A model generated the notes under the pieces. It saw only the letters and a list, made by a program, of their open reading frames with translations. It did no database searches and was not told where the DNA came from. Position numbers and translations under genes: made by a program. From Micractinium sp. NFX-FRZ (lineage: Eukaryota > Chlorophyta > Trebouxiophyceae > Chlorellales > Chlorellaceae): 64,000 bases of DNA. Below, one piece after another: positions 22,801 through 34,200 of the stretch (position 1 is its first letter; each line of letters opens with the position of its first letter). Where the stretch lies: NCBI GenBank assembly GCA_029339195.1, contig JAPTJF010000004.1:62001-126000 (forward strand), read 5' to 3'.

Positions 22801-25800
22801 GGCAAAGGAGGAGGAGGGCGGGCTGCCGCCAGAGGAGGAGCCCGACATTTTCGAGCTGGAGGGTGAGAGGGGGGATGGCCACATTGTAGGGGGGGTGTGC
22901 CGAAAATGAGGGGCTGCGCACAGGCCGCAGTTGCCTGCATGCGGCAACGTGTCCCGGACCCCACCGCTTGTTGGGCACCATGCTCGTTTGCGCACTGGCT
23001 CCGTGCCGGCATTGGCAAGCTTCATTTGGTCAACCATGACGGCAGCAGCAGCGCAGCCTGGCCGTGACATTGAAAAATCATTCATGTTGTTTGCATCGCT
23101 CCCCCCCTCCCCCTGCAGGCATGAGCGAGCTGGACCTGGCCAATCACGACGGCAGCAGCGGGGAGGAGGGAGGGTCGCCGCGCCCCGCGACGCGCGGCGG
23201 CTGGGAGGGCGGCCACGCGCTGCAGCACCCCGCAGGTAGGAGCGCGAGGCACCTGCGCACAGGGGGCGGCACAGCAGCAGCAGCAGGGGGCGGCGGGGCA
23301 GCAACCGAGGCCTCGGGGACAGCTGCAGCTCTCGCCTTACCGCCAGCCCTGGCATGCATGCTTCCCCACCCCCCGCATGGATCACACGCCGCTGTGCATC
23401 CCTCCCCTTCTCCATCCTCCCCTCCTGTTGCAGGCGGCGCCGAGGGCGGTGCGTCGGCGGCGGGCGAGGATGCAGCAGGCAAACCCCGTGTGGATGAGAC
23501 GGCTGACAAGCTGGACAGCATGATGGAACTGACGTTTGGCCACCTGGAGCGGCGGGCAGCTGCCGGGCAGCTGGGCGCGGCGTGGGACACGCTGCTATCG
23601 GCGTTTGAGCGCTGCGTGCTGCTCACGCACCGATCCAAGTTCACGCAGGTCGGTGGGTGGGTGGGCGGGTGGGTGACAGCGGCGCCAGCAGTTGCAATCT
23701 AGTGCGTTGGCGGGTTGAGCGCCAAGTGCGGCGGTGGGGCGTGAGGCCAGGAGGGTGCATTTGTGGGTGAAGGACAGCTTGGAAGCAGACGTCTCAACCC
23801 CGCGCGTCCTCCGCTGCCCCCCTCGCCGCTGCTCCCTCCCTGCAGTTTGTCCTGTTCTACGCCTGCCGCCACTCCCCCGACCACTGCTGCCGCGCCTTCC
23901 TGCACCTCCTCATCGCGCGCCTCACCGACAAGCAGCAGCCGCCCATCGCGCGCAGCGCCTGCGCCGCCTACGCAGCCTCCTTCCTTGCCAGGCAAGTGCC
24001 TGTAGCGTGAGGCGTTGGTGCAGAGGAAGGTGTACCACTATTGCAGCTGAAGGGCGTTGCTGCAGGTGTAGAAGCAGGCCAGTCTTGTGAGCCGCTGGCC
24101 TCCCCCAGGTGTGAGCAGGCAACACTGCAATACCCGTGCTGCGATCTGGGATGGAACCTTCCCCCGCCTCCCCAGCCTGCTTGCATCATCCCTGCTGCCC
24201 ATGCTGCCCATGCAGGGCCGCCTTCTGCCCCGAGGCGCTGGTGGTGGACAGCCTGCAGCGCATCACCGACTGGTGCCTGCGGTATGCTCGGGACGAGGAC
24301 CGCCGCGGCGGGCTGCCCCCCATCCCCTCCTCCAACAGCATCGCCAGTGAGCGGGGAGGGAGTGGAGATTCTAGTTTGGGAGTGGAGATGTTGGCATGGC
24401 ATGTAGGCATCTGCCCCGCGGCGGGTGGGGGGGTGGGGGGGTGGGGGTGAGAAAGGAACCTGGTGGGCAGGCGGAGGATCGCTTCCGGTCATACTGGTCA
24501 GGCAGTGGAGGGGTGCTTGTGGGCATCTGCCTTAAGGGGGAGGCTGACATGCAGGCAAAGTGTTTGCTTAGGGGAGGGCACCTCTCCTGCTTTGGCACAG
24601 TACTGCCTAGCCCTCAGGCGCTCCTGCCTCACCCCAGGATGCCTCCCCTTCCCCCTGATCGTGCGCGTGCAGTGATGTCGGCGGACGCGCAGGTCCGCCA
24701 CGCAGCCTTCTACGCAGCCATCCAGGCAGTCCTGTATGTGCTGTGCTACCACATGGAGCCGCTGCTGCGCCCGCGAGCCAAGCAGCAGGGCCATGGCAGC
24801 GGCGCAGCACCTGGCAGCGAGCAGCAGCAGCAGCACGCGGCGGCAGCGGCGGCGGCGGGGGACCCTGCGCCCAGCAGCCTGGGCGCCAGCGGCGGCACGC
24901 CCAGCAGCCTCAAGTCGCATGAGCGGCGAGATGGGGTGCATGCACAGGTGAGGCGCTCGCCTGCATGCTGTTGCTCGCTTGCTTGCTCCTCGAAAACACA
25001 CAGTTTCTCGCTTGCTTGGTTGGGCTTGTCACACCCATGCTGAGCCCGCTGAGCCCGCCCACTGGGGCTGCCGGGGCCCTTCCCCACCTGATGCCCTACT
25101 CGAGGCACCACCATGTTGTGGCCTCTTACAAGTATGTGGCATATCTCCCCACTGCATGCGCAACACGTGCCTCCTCATATTCCACCTCCTCACTCTGCAT
25201 ACATGCACACTTGCCCGCTCGTCTCCCACCGTCCCCCTTGCAGCGGCTGGCATGCGCGGATGCCGTGCGCCAGCTGTTCTCTCAGGCCATGCCCAAACTG
25301 CTGCAGCACAGCCTGGACCCGCTCACCAGCTGCGCGCGCTCCGTGGTGGCAGAGTTTGGCCGCCAGGTGGGCTCCTTTCTCTTATTATTGTATTATTGTA
25401 GTTGCGTTTGCTTCAGTTAAAGTCAATTTGACACCTGCGTGCGCGCCACCGGCACATAGTTTGGTCTGCAGTATTGGCAGGAGGGGGCAGGCAGTGTGCC
25501 ACCCAGCTTTGCCGGCAGGTCGGCTTGCTGATCAAGTGCAAGAGCGGGTGCCACCGGCAAGTGGCTGCTGGCAAGAGCCGCGACCTGCTCGCCCCAGCGC
25601 GCCCCCTGCTCACTGCTGCCGTACTCACTGCCTTGCCGCCCCAATTTCTGCTGTCCCCCGCAGGCACGCATGCTGGGCTTTGCTGAGCTGGCCAAGATGG
25701 TGCGGGACTGGGAGCGGCGGCACGCACGCAGCGGCGGCAAGCAGGTGCGCGGGCCGGCTGGCTGTGCAGCGTACTGTCCGAATTGCCCTGGCCAGCGCTC

Positions 25801-27507
25801 GTGTGTGCCCTTGCCCTTTTACCACGGCCTTCTGCCCCCTCGCAAGCTGCCTCTCAGTTGCTGAAGCACTTGCTCCGCCCTCTCGGCCCCTCCTCCAGTT
25901 TAACCTCAACCCTCCCCACCATACTTTGTCACTCCCCCCACGCCCTGCTTCCTTTCTGGACCCGCTCCAGCCCTTCTGCCTGTCTGTCCCCCACTGCCTG
26001 CCCCCGACTCCCTCCCCCCCTTTCTCACGCCTTCTCTTCCCACCGGCTGCAGCACCACCAGCTGCAGCCCTTCCCTTTTCACGTCCCCCAACTCCCCTCC
26101 GCTTTCTCACGCCTCCTCTTTCCTCTCACCCGCTGCAGCACCGCCAGCTGGAGCTTTTCTTTCCCTTTGACCCCTACCTGCTGCGCCGCTCCGCTGCCCA
26201 CCTGGCGCTGGGCGCCACGTATGTGCGCTGGCGGCGGGGCCACCCGGCGGGCGCTGTGCGCGCCGAGCTCGCCTCTGACAGCGATTCGTCCGACAGCGAG
26301 GAGGAGGAGAGCGAGATGGAGGAGGATGCGGCTGTTGTGGGGGCGGCAGCAGCGGTGAGTGGTCTGCACTGGCGCACGGGGGTGGTTGGTTGGGCTGAGC
26401 TGGCTGGGCGGGTGCATGCACTGCTTGCCTGAGGCAGCGGCGGGGAGATGGGACGTGATGGAGGAGGATGCAGCTAGTGTGGGCCGCCTGCTTGGCTGTC
26501 TGTGCCTGGCTGGCGAGGGTCTCCCAACTTGGCGCATCGCCTACCTCATTTTCGCCCCGCCGCTGCTGCAGGCCGCTGACAGCAGCGTTTCGGAGGACAG
26601 CAGCGATGACGACAGCAGCGACAGCAGCAGCAGCGGCAGCAGCTCCGGCTATGACAGCAGCTCAGAGTCGGGTGCGTGGAGTGCTTCGCCTGCTGGGCTG
26701 CCTGCTGGGCTGCCTGCCTGCTGGGCTGCCTGCTGGGCCGCCTGCCTTTCGCTGCCTGCCCGCCTGCTGCGCGTGCACGCTACCCCCTCTCCTGTGCGGC
26801 AGGATGTCGCCGGCGCTCATTTGAAGTGGCACCACTTTTGGCTCCTCTCCCGGCTCCTGCCGCTGCTGCCCTCCACACCTTCCGCCCCAAACCTTTCTGT
26901 CCTCCCGTCTCCCTGCTGTAGAGGCGGCGGATGAACTGAAGCGCACCCGCTTTGGCTCCATGCCCGGCTCCTCTCTGGGCTCCGACTACCGGGCCCGCAA
27001 GCGGCCGCACCTGCCAGGGGCGCTCAAGGCGTCGGTGGGCCTCTTTGGCGGCCCAGCAGGTGTGTGCAAGCGAGGGGGTGTGGGGTGGGGAAGGTGCATG
27101 CCTGTGGGGTGGGAAGGTCAAGGGTGTGCTGGGCGGTGGTTGGCGCAGCAAAGGTGACAGGTCAAGGAACAGAGGGCTGGATGGGCGTTGCTTGTTGCAG
27201 CTGCCGGCGGGCACCTGCCTTGCTGCCAGCCGCATCTCCCCTCTGCGCCTTGCCTGCCCACCTCGCCACGCCTGCCCCCTTTCACATGCTCTCCCCCCAC
27301 CTCTGTGCAGGCTCCCCCACCCTAGGCTTTGCCGTCCCCCACCACGGCTCCCTCAGCAGCGGCGGCGGCAGCCCGCCCTACGGCATCAGCCCGCTGGGAG
27401 GGGCACCACCCTTTGGCGCGCCGCCCCCCGGGCTGCACGCTTTTGGCGCCGTCGTGCCGCCGCCTGCGGGGGGCCTCCACTTGGGGCTGGCCAACAGCAG
27501 GCCTTGA
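19873..27507 (+). CDS. RRN3: RNA polymerase I-specific transcription initiation factor RRN3 (TIF-IA)
   Basis: Seventeen exons: 19873-19879, 19997-20084, 20247-20457, 20916-21119, 22215-22420, 22765-22862, 23119-23235, 23434-23648, 23846-23991, 24216-24346, 24673-24947, 25244-25366, 25664-25744, 26139-26354, 26572-26671, 26922-27059, 27311-27507; phases close, 850 residues. RRN3 bridges Pol I and the rDNA promoter factors and is the growth-controlled step of rRNA synthesis in the nucleolus. Support: IREGVLAGVLEHLIGVDVEIRWEDI, LDSMMELTFGHLERR, FVLFYACRHSP, and ELFFPFDPYLLRRSA at residues 637-651, the strongest RRN3 signature. After it come two acidic, Ser-rich tracts (SDSDSSDSEEEESEMEED and DSSDSSSSGSSSG), typical phosphorylation-rich RRN3 tails. 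The first exon has just 7 bases (ATGGCGG). Intron 9 seems to be GC-AG (AG|GCAAGT). Introns 3, 13 and 14 contain exon-edge copies. Confidence 0.93.
21468..21486. repeat. Telomere-like CCTAAA tandem in RRN3 intron 4
   Basis: Two and a half CCTAAA units are seen, close to but not the same as the plant-type CCCTAAA repeat. It is very short and may be chance. Confidence 0.4.
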
Positions 27508-29103
27508 ACTGAGGGCGTTGAAGCAGCAGCCCTTTGGGCAGGCCATGAGGCAGGCCTTGGAGCGAAGCCCAGGGGTGCACGGTGTGGCCTTGGCGCCAGG
27601 CCATGGCTGGACAGCTGCTGGAAAGCAGTGCAGCTGCCATGCCAGCCAGCCAGCCAGCCAGCCGAGAGCAGAGCAGCTGGCCGTAACCCCTTCCCATTGT
27701 TTTACTCAGGACAGCAGGCAGATTTCATAACAACACTTGCAGCACGACAACACGCTGCGCAGGCCAGTGCTGCCTGCCTGCATACTGAATGCAGCCAAAG
27801 CCAGCGTTTGATAGGCAGCCCCCGCACCTCGAAATGCAGGCCCCCCGTTTGCTTAGTGAACCAACACATGTCCTTGCTGCCCTCCCCCCCATGGGCATCC
27901 CCAGCTCTTTCTCCCGGCACCGCACTGCCCCACATCCGCTTCGCTTGCAGCAGCGCCTCAGTACCCAATGCCTGCCTGACGAGCCCCCAATGTGTAACAC
28001 TAGACCCCCCCGCAGGACGGACGCGCGACAGGGCAGGGGAGGCGGAGAGGCACTGCAGCCTGCTCTTGTCTGGCACACGAGTGCATCACAGGCGGTGGCT
28101 CACAGGATAACTTTTGAATTGATCATGAGACCGGAATCCGCGATGTGGTTAAAGAGCGTGCGCCCAGCTGGGTGGGGCAGCGTGCAGGGCGACACAAAGT
28201 ATTTCAGTGGGATGAAGATGGCAGGGACAGGCTCAGGGAAGAGTGTGTGGGAGAGATTCAGAGGGGGCAGGGTCAGAGGCGGTTGGTCGAATCAAGGGCG
28301 AATCGAGGATGACAACAGAGGATGGGAGTGGGAGTCTCTGCACGTGCAGTGCTGCGCGTCAGGTGCGCGTAAACCCGCCCAGCCCATCGAACCTCCTCGG
28401 ATGACCCAGCAGGGCAGGGGCATGCCCGCAGCACCGCCCATCCCGCCGGCACCTGCACCCCATACACAGTTCACTGTTACATGGCGGGCCAAGCATGCGC
28501 ACGTCAGCTTAGCGTAAGTGAAACCTGCGCTCGCCGCCCCTGCCTCACGCCCCTACGCCCGCCCTGCCCCCGCCGCATGCTGCTGCGCCAGCCCCTGCCG
28601 TTCCCAATCTCCAAGCCAGCTGGGCAGCACCAGGGCCGGCATGGGCAGACAGTGGCGGTGGCGCCTCCCAGGAAGCAGGCAATGCCACCCAGCGCCCGGG
28701 CGGCGGTGGCATCAGACAGGCGGCCTGCCAGGGCGTCAGACCGGGCCAGCACCACGCCTGCGGGTGGAGCGGACGTGGCGCCCGGAAGGTCAGGGCAGGC
28801 GCGGTGCATGGGCGGGAGAGGCTGCAGCTCAAGGCGGCAGGCGGCTCGTGGCAGGCACACACGAGTCCGTGTCACCGTGCACGTGTGTGGGCAGCCGTTG
28901 GTGCACACAGCCAGAGGACCACCCGGCAGCAGCATGCCCGAGGTTGGGGCAGCAGCATGTCCGAGGTTGGAGCAGCAGCATGTCTGAGGGCAACCAGAGG
29001 CTACCCGCAGCGCTTCCCCGCCTCGGCCCTAACCACAACCCCAGCCTCGCTCACCCGGCAGCACCATGCCTGGGTAGCCTCGCACTGCCAAGCCCTGCGC
29101 GCC
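27508..29103. other. Convergent intergenic region (3' of RRN3 and of the METTL7-like gene) containing an MFS exon relic
   Basis: The stretch holds 3' UTRs of both neighbours and a ~240-bp segment copied from the MFS transporter's last exon (see the pseudogene entry). A three-copy short repeat with CCGAGGTTGGxGCAGCAGCA lies at about 28938-28990. No other gene was recognised. Confidence 0.5.
28525..28762 (-). pseudogene. Decayed copy of the last exon of the MFS transporter gene
   Basis: On the minus strand this segment encodes GVVLARSDALAGRLSDATAA and CFLGGATATV, nearly the same as the true last MFS exon (31464-31250), including the acceptor (CCGCAG) in front. After ATATV the reading frame breaks: a short deletion removes the LSMLALVLF membrane stretch. 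Homology continues, degraded, through the region of the MFS stop. Upstream exons of an MFS gene are absent, so it is a partial duplication rather than a second gene. The METTL7-like gene lies between source and copy. Confidence 0.85.
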
Positions 29104-30655
29104 TCATTTGACTGCGATGCCCGCAATGTGTGGGCCAAAGAAGGCGGCAGCCAGGGGCAAGTCCAACCAGAACGCCTCCGCCGTCACCTGGCTGAACCCT
29201 GCCGCCTGGATGGCTGCCAGGCTGTCGCACTGTATGTTGCAGCCCTCTGGCATGCGGCGCACCAGGGGCGCCAGCTGGCAGGGGGAGGAGAGGGGGCACC
29301 CAGGGGGGAGAGGAGGGGGCACCGGTGGGGCCAAGGGCGCACGCTTGCCAGGCAGGCAGCTGCAGCAGCAATAGAGAGCAGCCAGGCCCGCCTCCGCCTT
29401 GCGGTCTGTGCAGCAGGGAAGGCTGCAGCGCAGCCGCAACCTCAGCCGCCTCCCGCTGCCTCCACCCCCCGATGCTGCCGGAAAGTTCTTTATGAAGGGA
29501 GCGAGCCGCATGCGTATGCCAGCACGTACCCAGCGCTGCATCGTTGCCACGCGGGTGCCCGGCGCCCCAGCCACATGCTCGATGAAAATGAACCGCCCGC
29601 CGGGCTTCAGCACGCGCACAACCTCTGCCAGCACCCGCTGCATGGAAGGCACGCTGCACAGCACCTGCGCAATTGCGCCGCGGGCGCATAGGCGAGGTTT
29701 GGGGGAGTCGGGAGGACAGCCAGGGGCGGCAGCTGGCAGCAGGGCTGGTCAGGGGCAGGGCCAGGGCTTGACCTCATGGCTAGCACTGACCCTGGCAACA
29801 CTGCAGCACTTTCAGAGTTTGTGCCCCAGCAGCAGAGGGGCGCCAGGCGCCCCATGTGCCCACTGAGCTCACACGTGTGGCCACCACAGCATCCGCCGTG
29901 CCGTCCTCGAGCGGCAGCTGCTCCGCGCTGCCCAGCACCAACTGCGGCCAGGGGAGAAGAAGAAGCTTCTTCTTCCTCAAAGGACACGTGGATACAGCCG
30001 CTGGGTGCCATCTGTAGGAACAGACAGCAGGGAAGTGAGCCAGGGGCACCCGCCAGCGGCCCACCTGCAGCCGCCTGGGCGGCAGGCCCGCTTCAGCAGC
30101 CGTGCGCTCTGCGTATTGAAAGACTGCGGGGTTGGGTTCCACGCCTACCACCCGCCCCACGTGCCGGTAGTATGGAGAGTTTGGGGCGGCGCCGATGCCT
30201 GCATTCAAGGGGCGGCGGAAGGGGAAGGAGGCTCCGCCCGTGGGGTGCCACTTAACCACTTGCCCCTGAGCAAGGAAGATGCTGCTGTTTTACAGGGATC
30301 CACAAGGCACGAGACCTGCCCCAGTTGTGCGATGCACGCAGCAGCACAGCAGCGCCAGTGCTCGCAGAGCGAGCAGCGCCATCTGCACAACAGCACGGCC
30401 GGCACAGCAGCGCCAGCCGTGAGCTGCCGCCCACCCACCAATCTCCACCACGGTGCCCGCCCCGTCCAGGCCAGCCATAAGCTTATCCTTCCACGGCCGA
30501 ATCTTAGCTTCGCCGCGAGGGACCAGTTTGGAGGCGACCCAGGCAGATCCGCGCTGGCCAAGGGTCGCCGCTGGCGGCGGTGCAGCTGAAAGGGAAGCTG
30601 GCATGGCGCCACTGCTGCTACCACCGGCGTGCCCCGGCGCTTCGCGATCGCTCAT
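29104..30655 (-). CDS. METTL7-like SAM-dependent methyltransferase
   Basis: Exons on the minus strand: 30655-30439, 30198-30065, 29941-29873, 29664-29530, 29274-29104; phases close, 241 residues. Motif I for S-adenosylmethionine reads VVEIGIGAAPNSPYY (residues 69-83), split by intron 1. It is followed by VGVEPNPAVF (acidic residue binding the ribose), LGSAEQLPLEDGTADAVVAT (motif II region) and LKPGGRFIFIEHVAG (motif III and the EHV feature of the METTL7/thiol methyltransferase group). The C-terminal CDSLAAIQAAGFSQV matches the end of the same group. Animal METTL7 proteins methylate thiols at the ER or lipid droplets; the algal substrate is unknown. The N-terminus lacks the usual membrane helix and is Ala/Ser-rich, so targeting may differ. 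Start at 30655 is the first Met after stop-rich sequence; a Met at 30604 (GAM) is possible. Confidence 0.82.
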
Positions 30656-31249
30656 TCTGTTAACCCCGACTCGCGGCCTTTCTGAAGAGCGCGCGGGGCG
30701 GGAAAGCGGAAGGGTTTGGCACTTGCTTCTGGTTGTCGCGCCCGTGCCGACACTCAGACACTCAAAACCCGATTCAAACTGCGACTTTTGCTTGATGGAG
30801 AGGGTACTGTGATACAATGGGCCCGCTTGGCGCGCAGGTATGCAGCCACCGAACATGATGCCAGGATGGCAGCCGCGCTGCAGCAGCACAGCACTTGAAG
30901 CAGCAGTAACTCATGATCACCCACTGCATGTCATTGTCATGTATGGTTGCCTGTTACAAGCAGCGTTCTTATACATGCACAGCACAAGCACCATATAGGC
31001 TAAGGTCGTGGGCAGCGCTGTGGATATGCTGCAGCAGGTGATGCCACGACCGTGACACCAGTGGCACACGTGAGCGGTGCATTTGCACGCGCCAGGCAAG
31101 CGGGTGCGCAGCGCAACGTGCATACAAAAACCCTAAAATGGAGCGCATTCATACGACCGTCAACATGGCATGATGCGAACGGTGCTATACCAACCTGCTG
31201 GCATGTCTACAATTCACATCGCCTGCGCTTGCCGCCCCAGGGCCCTGCC
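30656..31249. other. Intergenic spacer: promoter of METTL7-like gene and 3' end of MFS gene
   Basis: The spacer is AT-richer than average. It holds no recognisable gene. The part just below 31250 should be the 3' UTR of the transporter. Confidence 0.4.
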
Positions 31250-34200
31250 TCACGCCCCCTTGCCCGCCTGTGCCCCCGCCGCCTGCTGCTGCACCAGATC
31301 CTGCCGCCCCAGGTCCCCAAATGAGGTAAACAGCACCAGAGCCAGCATGGAGAGCACAGTGGCGGTGGCACCTCCCAGGAAGCAGCCGATGCAGCCCAGC
31401 CCGCGGGCGGCGGTGGCATCAGACAGGCGGCCTGCCAGGGCGTTGGAGCCGGCAAGCACCACGCCTGCGGGGGGGTGGGAGGCAGGAGGCACAGATACAG
31501 AAGTGGAGAGTGTGGATGGCAGGGTTGTGGCGCAGCGCCTGCACTTGCACCACCGACTGTCTTCCCACCCACAGCAGCTGCACTCCACCACCACCACAAC
31601 CGTCCAAACAACAGCCCGCCAGCAACCACTGCCAAACTGTTCGTCTTGCTTGTCCACCAACGCCTGCCACGGTGCACACAGCAGATGCCGCTGCGCACCC
31701 AGCAGCACGTCTGTGAACGACGCAGGTCAGTGCCAGCACCTACCCCTCAACTGCACCTGCATCCAACCAGACCCCACCCACCTAGCAGCATGTCTGTGAA
31801 CGACCATATGGTGCCGGCGGCGCGCTGCGGCATGTACGACGCCAGCATGCCCAGCGACACGCCGTGTGTGAGCGCCATGTGGATGCCCAGCAGCACGGCG
31901 CCCGCCACCATGCCTGGGTTTGAAGCACAGAGAGGGCAGCGCCAGCGGATCTGTTTAACAGTGAAATGAGGCGGAGTGTGTTCCCAACACAGCAGTGCAG
32001 TCCCTGGCACCATGCCACCATGCCTGCGATGGCAGGAGTGGTCCACGAAGTGAGGGAGGGAGGGAGCAGGGGCAGGTGAGGGGCGGTGTGCAGAGGGTCG
32101 TGCCAGGTGCGTGCCAGGGTGGGTGCCACGACGGTGTCCAGCAGCACTGCGCCCGCCACCTTGCCTGCAGCAGGTGGGAGGGGGCCTAATGTCAACTGCA
32201 CTTCAAGGCAGACGGCAGGTAGGCCGTAGTGCCAGGCCGCTAGGAGCACGCTTGGGATGCAGGGCGGGAGGTGGAACAGCACGCCCAGGCGTGCCTGCCG
32301 TGCCCGCCCGTCTCCCTACCGTGTGACACCCACACCTGCAGGCGGCGCCTCCACGCGCTTTTGGCTGCACCCCCCAGCGCCTCTGCCTGCCCAGAGCTGC
32401 CCCTCAACCTGCCCCGCCATGTGGCACACACCCTGCAGGCACCGCCTCAACCACAGCACCGCCACCTCCTGGCAGCACCCCCATCGCTGCCTGCCCAGAG
32501 CTGCCCACGGACCCAGCCTCCCTCCTTTCAATCAAGCCCCACCTGGTGCCGAGGGCAGGAAGGCGAAGCAGGCGTTGGCCCCCACCATGGCCAGCATCCC
32601 CTCCAGCATCACCCGGTTGCGCGCTGCCACGCTGGCCTTGGCACGCAGCCCCACGGGGGCAGCCAGCACGCCCTGCCAAAGAAGGGGGGGGAGGTTGGGT
32701 GGCCCAAGGCGTGGAGGGGAGCAAAGGCAGCGAAGGATAGAGGCAAGAGCTGGGCGTAACGGTAGGATTGTTGCAAGGGAGCAGGGGACAGGCTTGGCAT
32801 CTGTGCTGCCTGCGGTCCATGCCTGGCCCGTCTGCCTGCCTGCCTGCCTGCCTGCCAGGCCCAACAGCACGCCTTCAGCCCGACACCCCGCACACGCCCC
32901 GCACCTGAGTGACCATCATGCAGGGGATGAGCACCGGCAGGGTGGCAGGGTCCATGACCTGCCAGCAGGGCGCAGCAGGGCGCAGCAGCAGGTGAGGTTA
33001 CTGTGGCGTGCAGGCGGCAGCAGGAGCAGTGCCACCCGGGGCAGGCCGCCTTGCTGCGGTTGGGCACAACGCGAGACAGAGGCAGTCCGCTTGCCAGCCA
33101 GTCACTGTCTGGCAGCCAGATAGCTCGTCCCTCTTGGCCCCGAGCACAGTGAAGCAGGCATTGAACCTTTCTCACCCAGACAGGAACCAGCAACGTCTCG
33201 GCGGGCAGGCCTGCTCTTGGCCACACACCCTCCACTCACCGTCTTGGCGCGCAGCGTGGCAAAGCCGGCGTCAAAGCGTGCAAAATAGAGGAGCCCCACA
33301 GTGGCCAGCGCCTGCCAGTAGGCGGGGCGCAGCTCCCCAACCAGCGCGCGGGCATGGCCCAGCAGCGAGGTGGGCGGCTGCTCTGCCGTGGCACTCTGGG
33401 TGGAGGCGGCAGCATCCTCCTCTGTGGGTAAGGACGGGTGCAGGCAGGGTCGGAAGCGACAGGTGAAGAGGCGGCACGGGCGGCGTGGTGCTGCGTTATT
33501 GTGGGCAGGAAAGGATAGGCTGAGGGCAGGATGCAGAGCTGCTTCAATGCCCTCCCATCCAGCACCGGCCGGTCCCACCCCGCCCACCTGCCGCCGCCTC
33601 GCCGGCGGGGCGCGCCACGCCGTCCTGTGCCCGCCCGCCTCCCCAGCCAAACGCGCCCACCAGCAGCGCCAGCGAGAGCGCTGCTGGGACGCAGGCCAGC
33701 GCAAAGGTGAATGTGTAGTTGTAGCCGGAGGCGCGCAGCGCCAGGCTGGCGGCCAGCGCGCCGCCCAGCGCGCCTAGCGTGGCCATGGACTGGCGCAGCC
33801 CAAAGGCGGCGGCGGGGGAGTCGCCGCCAGCGGATGCCAGGGAGCCAATGAGGGCTTTGGAGGGTGCCTCCCGGATGCCCTTGGCCACACGGTCAAACAT
33901 CTGAGGGGGGTAGGGGAGAGCGTGGCGCCAGAGGAAAGAGATTGACGACTGTATGCAGTTGGGTGGGCAAGCGTCTCAACCTGTGCCCACCAACCCTGCC
34001 CCACCAACTAGGTTTGTGGGCTGCACCCACACCCCTACCCCACCTTTCCTCGCCCCGCCCCGCATCACCCTCCCTACCCCGCCTTTGCAAAGAAGACCCA
34101 GTAGGAGCACGCGGCGTCCCAACCCAGTCTCATACCACCCAGTTCCTCCCACACTACACTGTGCAGCAAACAGCCACCCACCTTTGCAATATCACCTCAG

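Noticed and set aside
22147..23415. 422-codon minus-strand open frame
   Set aside because: It covers RRN3 exons and introns on the opposite strand. It is Pro/His/Arg-rich, without motifs; high GC content makes long chance frames common here.
25113..26432. 439-codon plus-strand frame treated as one exon
   Set aside because: It runs through introns of RRN3. Only its last part (26139-26354) matches RRN3; the rest contains acceptor copies and pyrimidine tracts.
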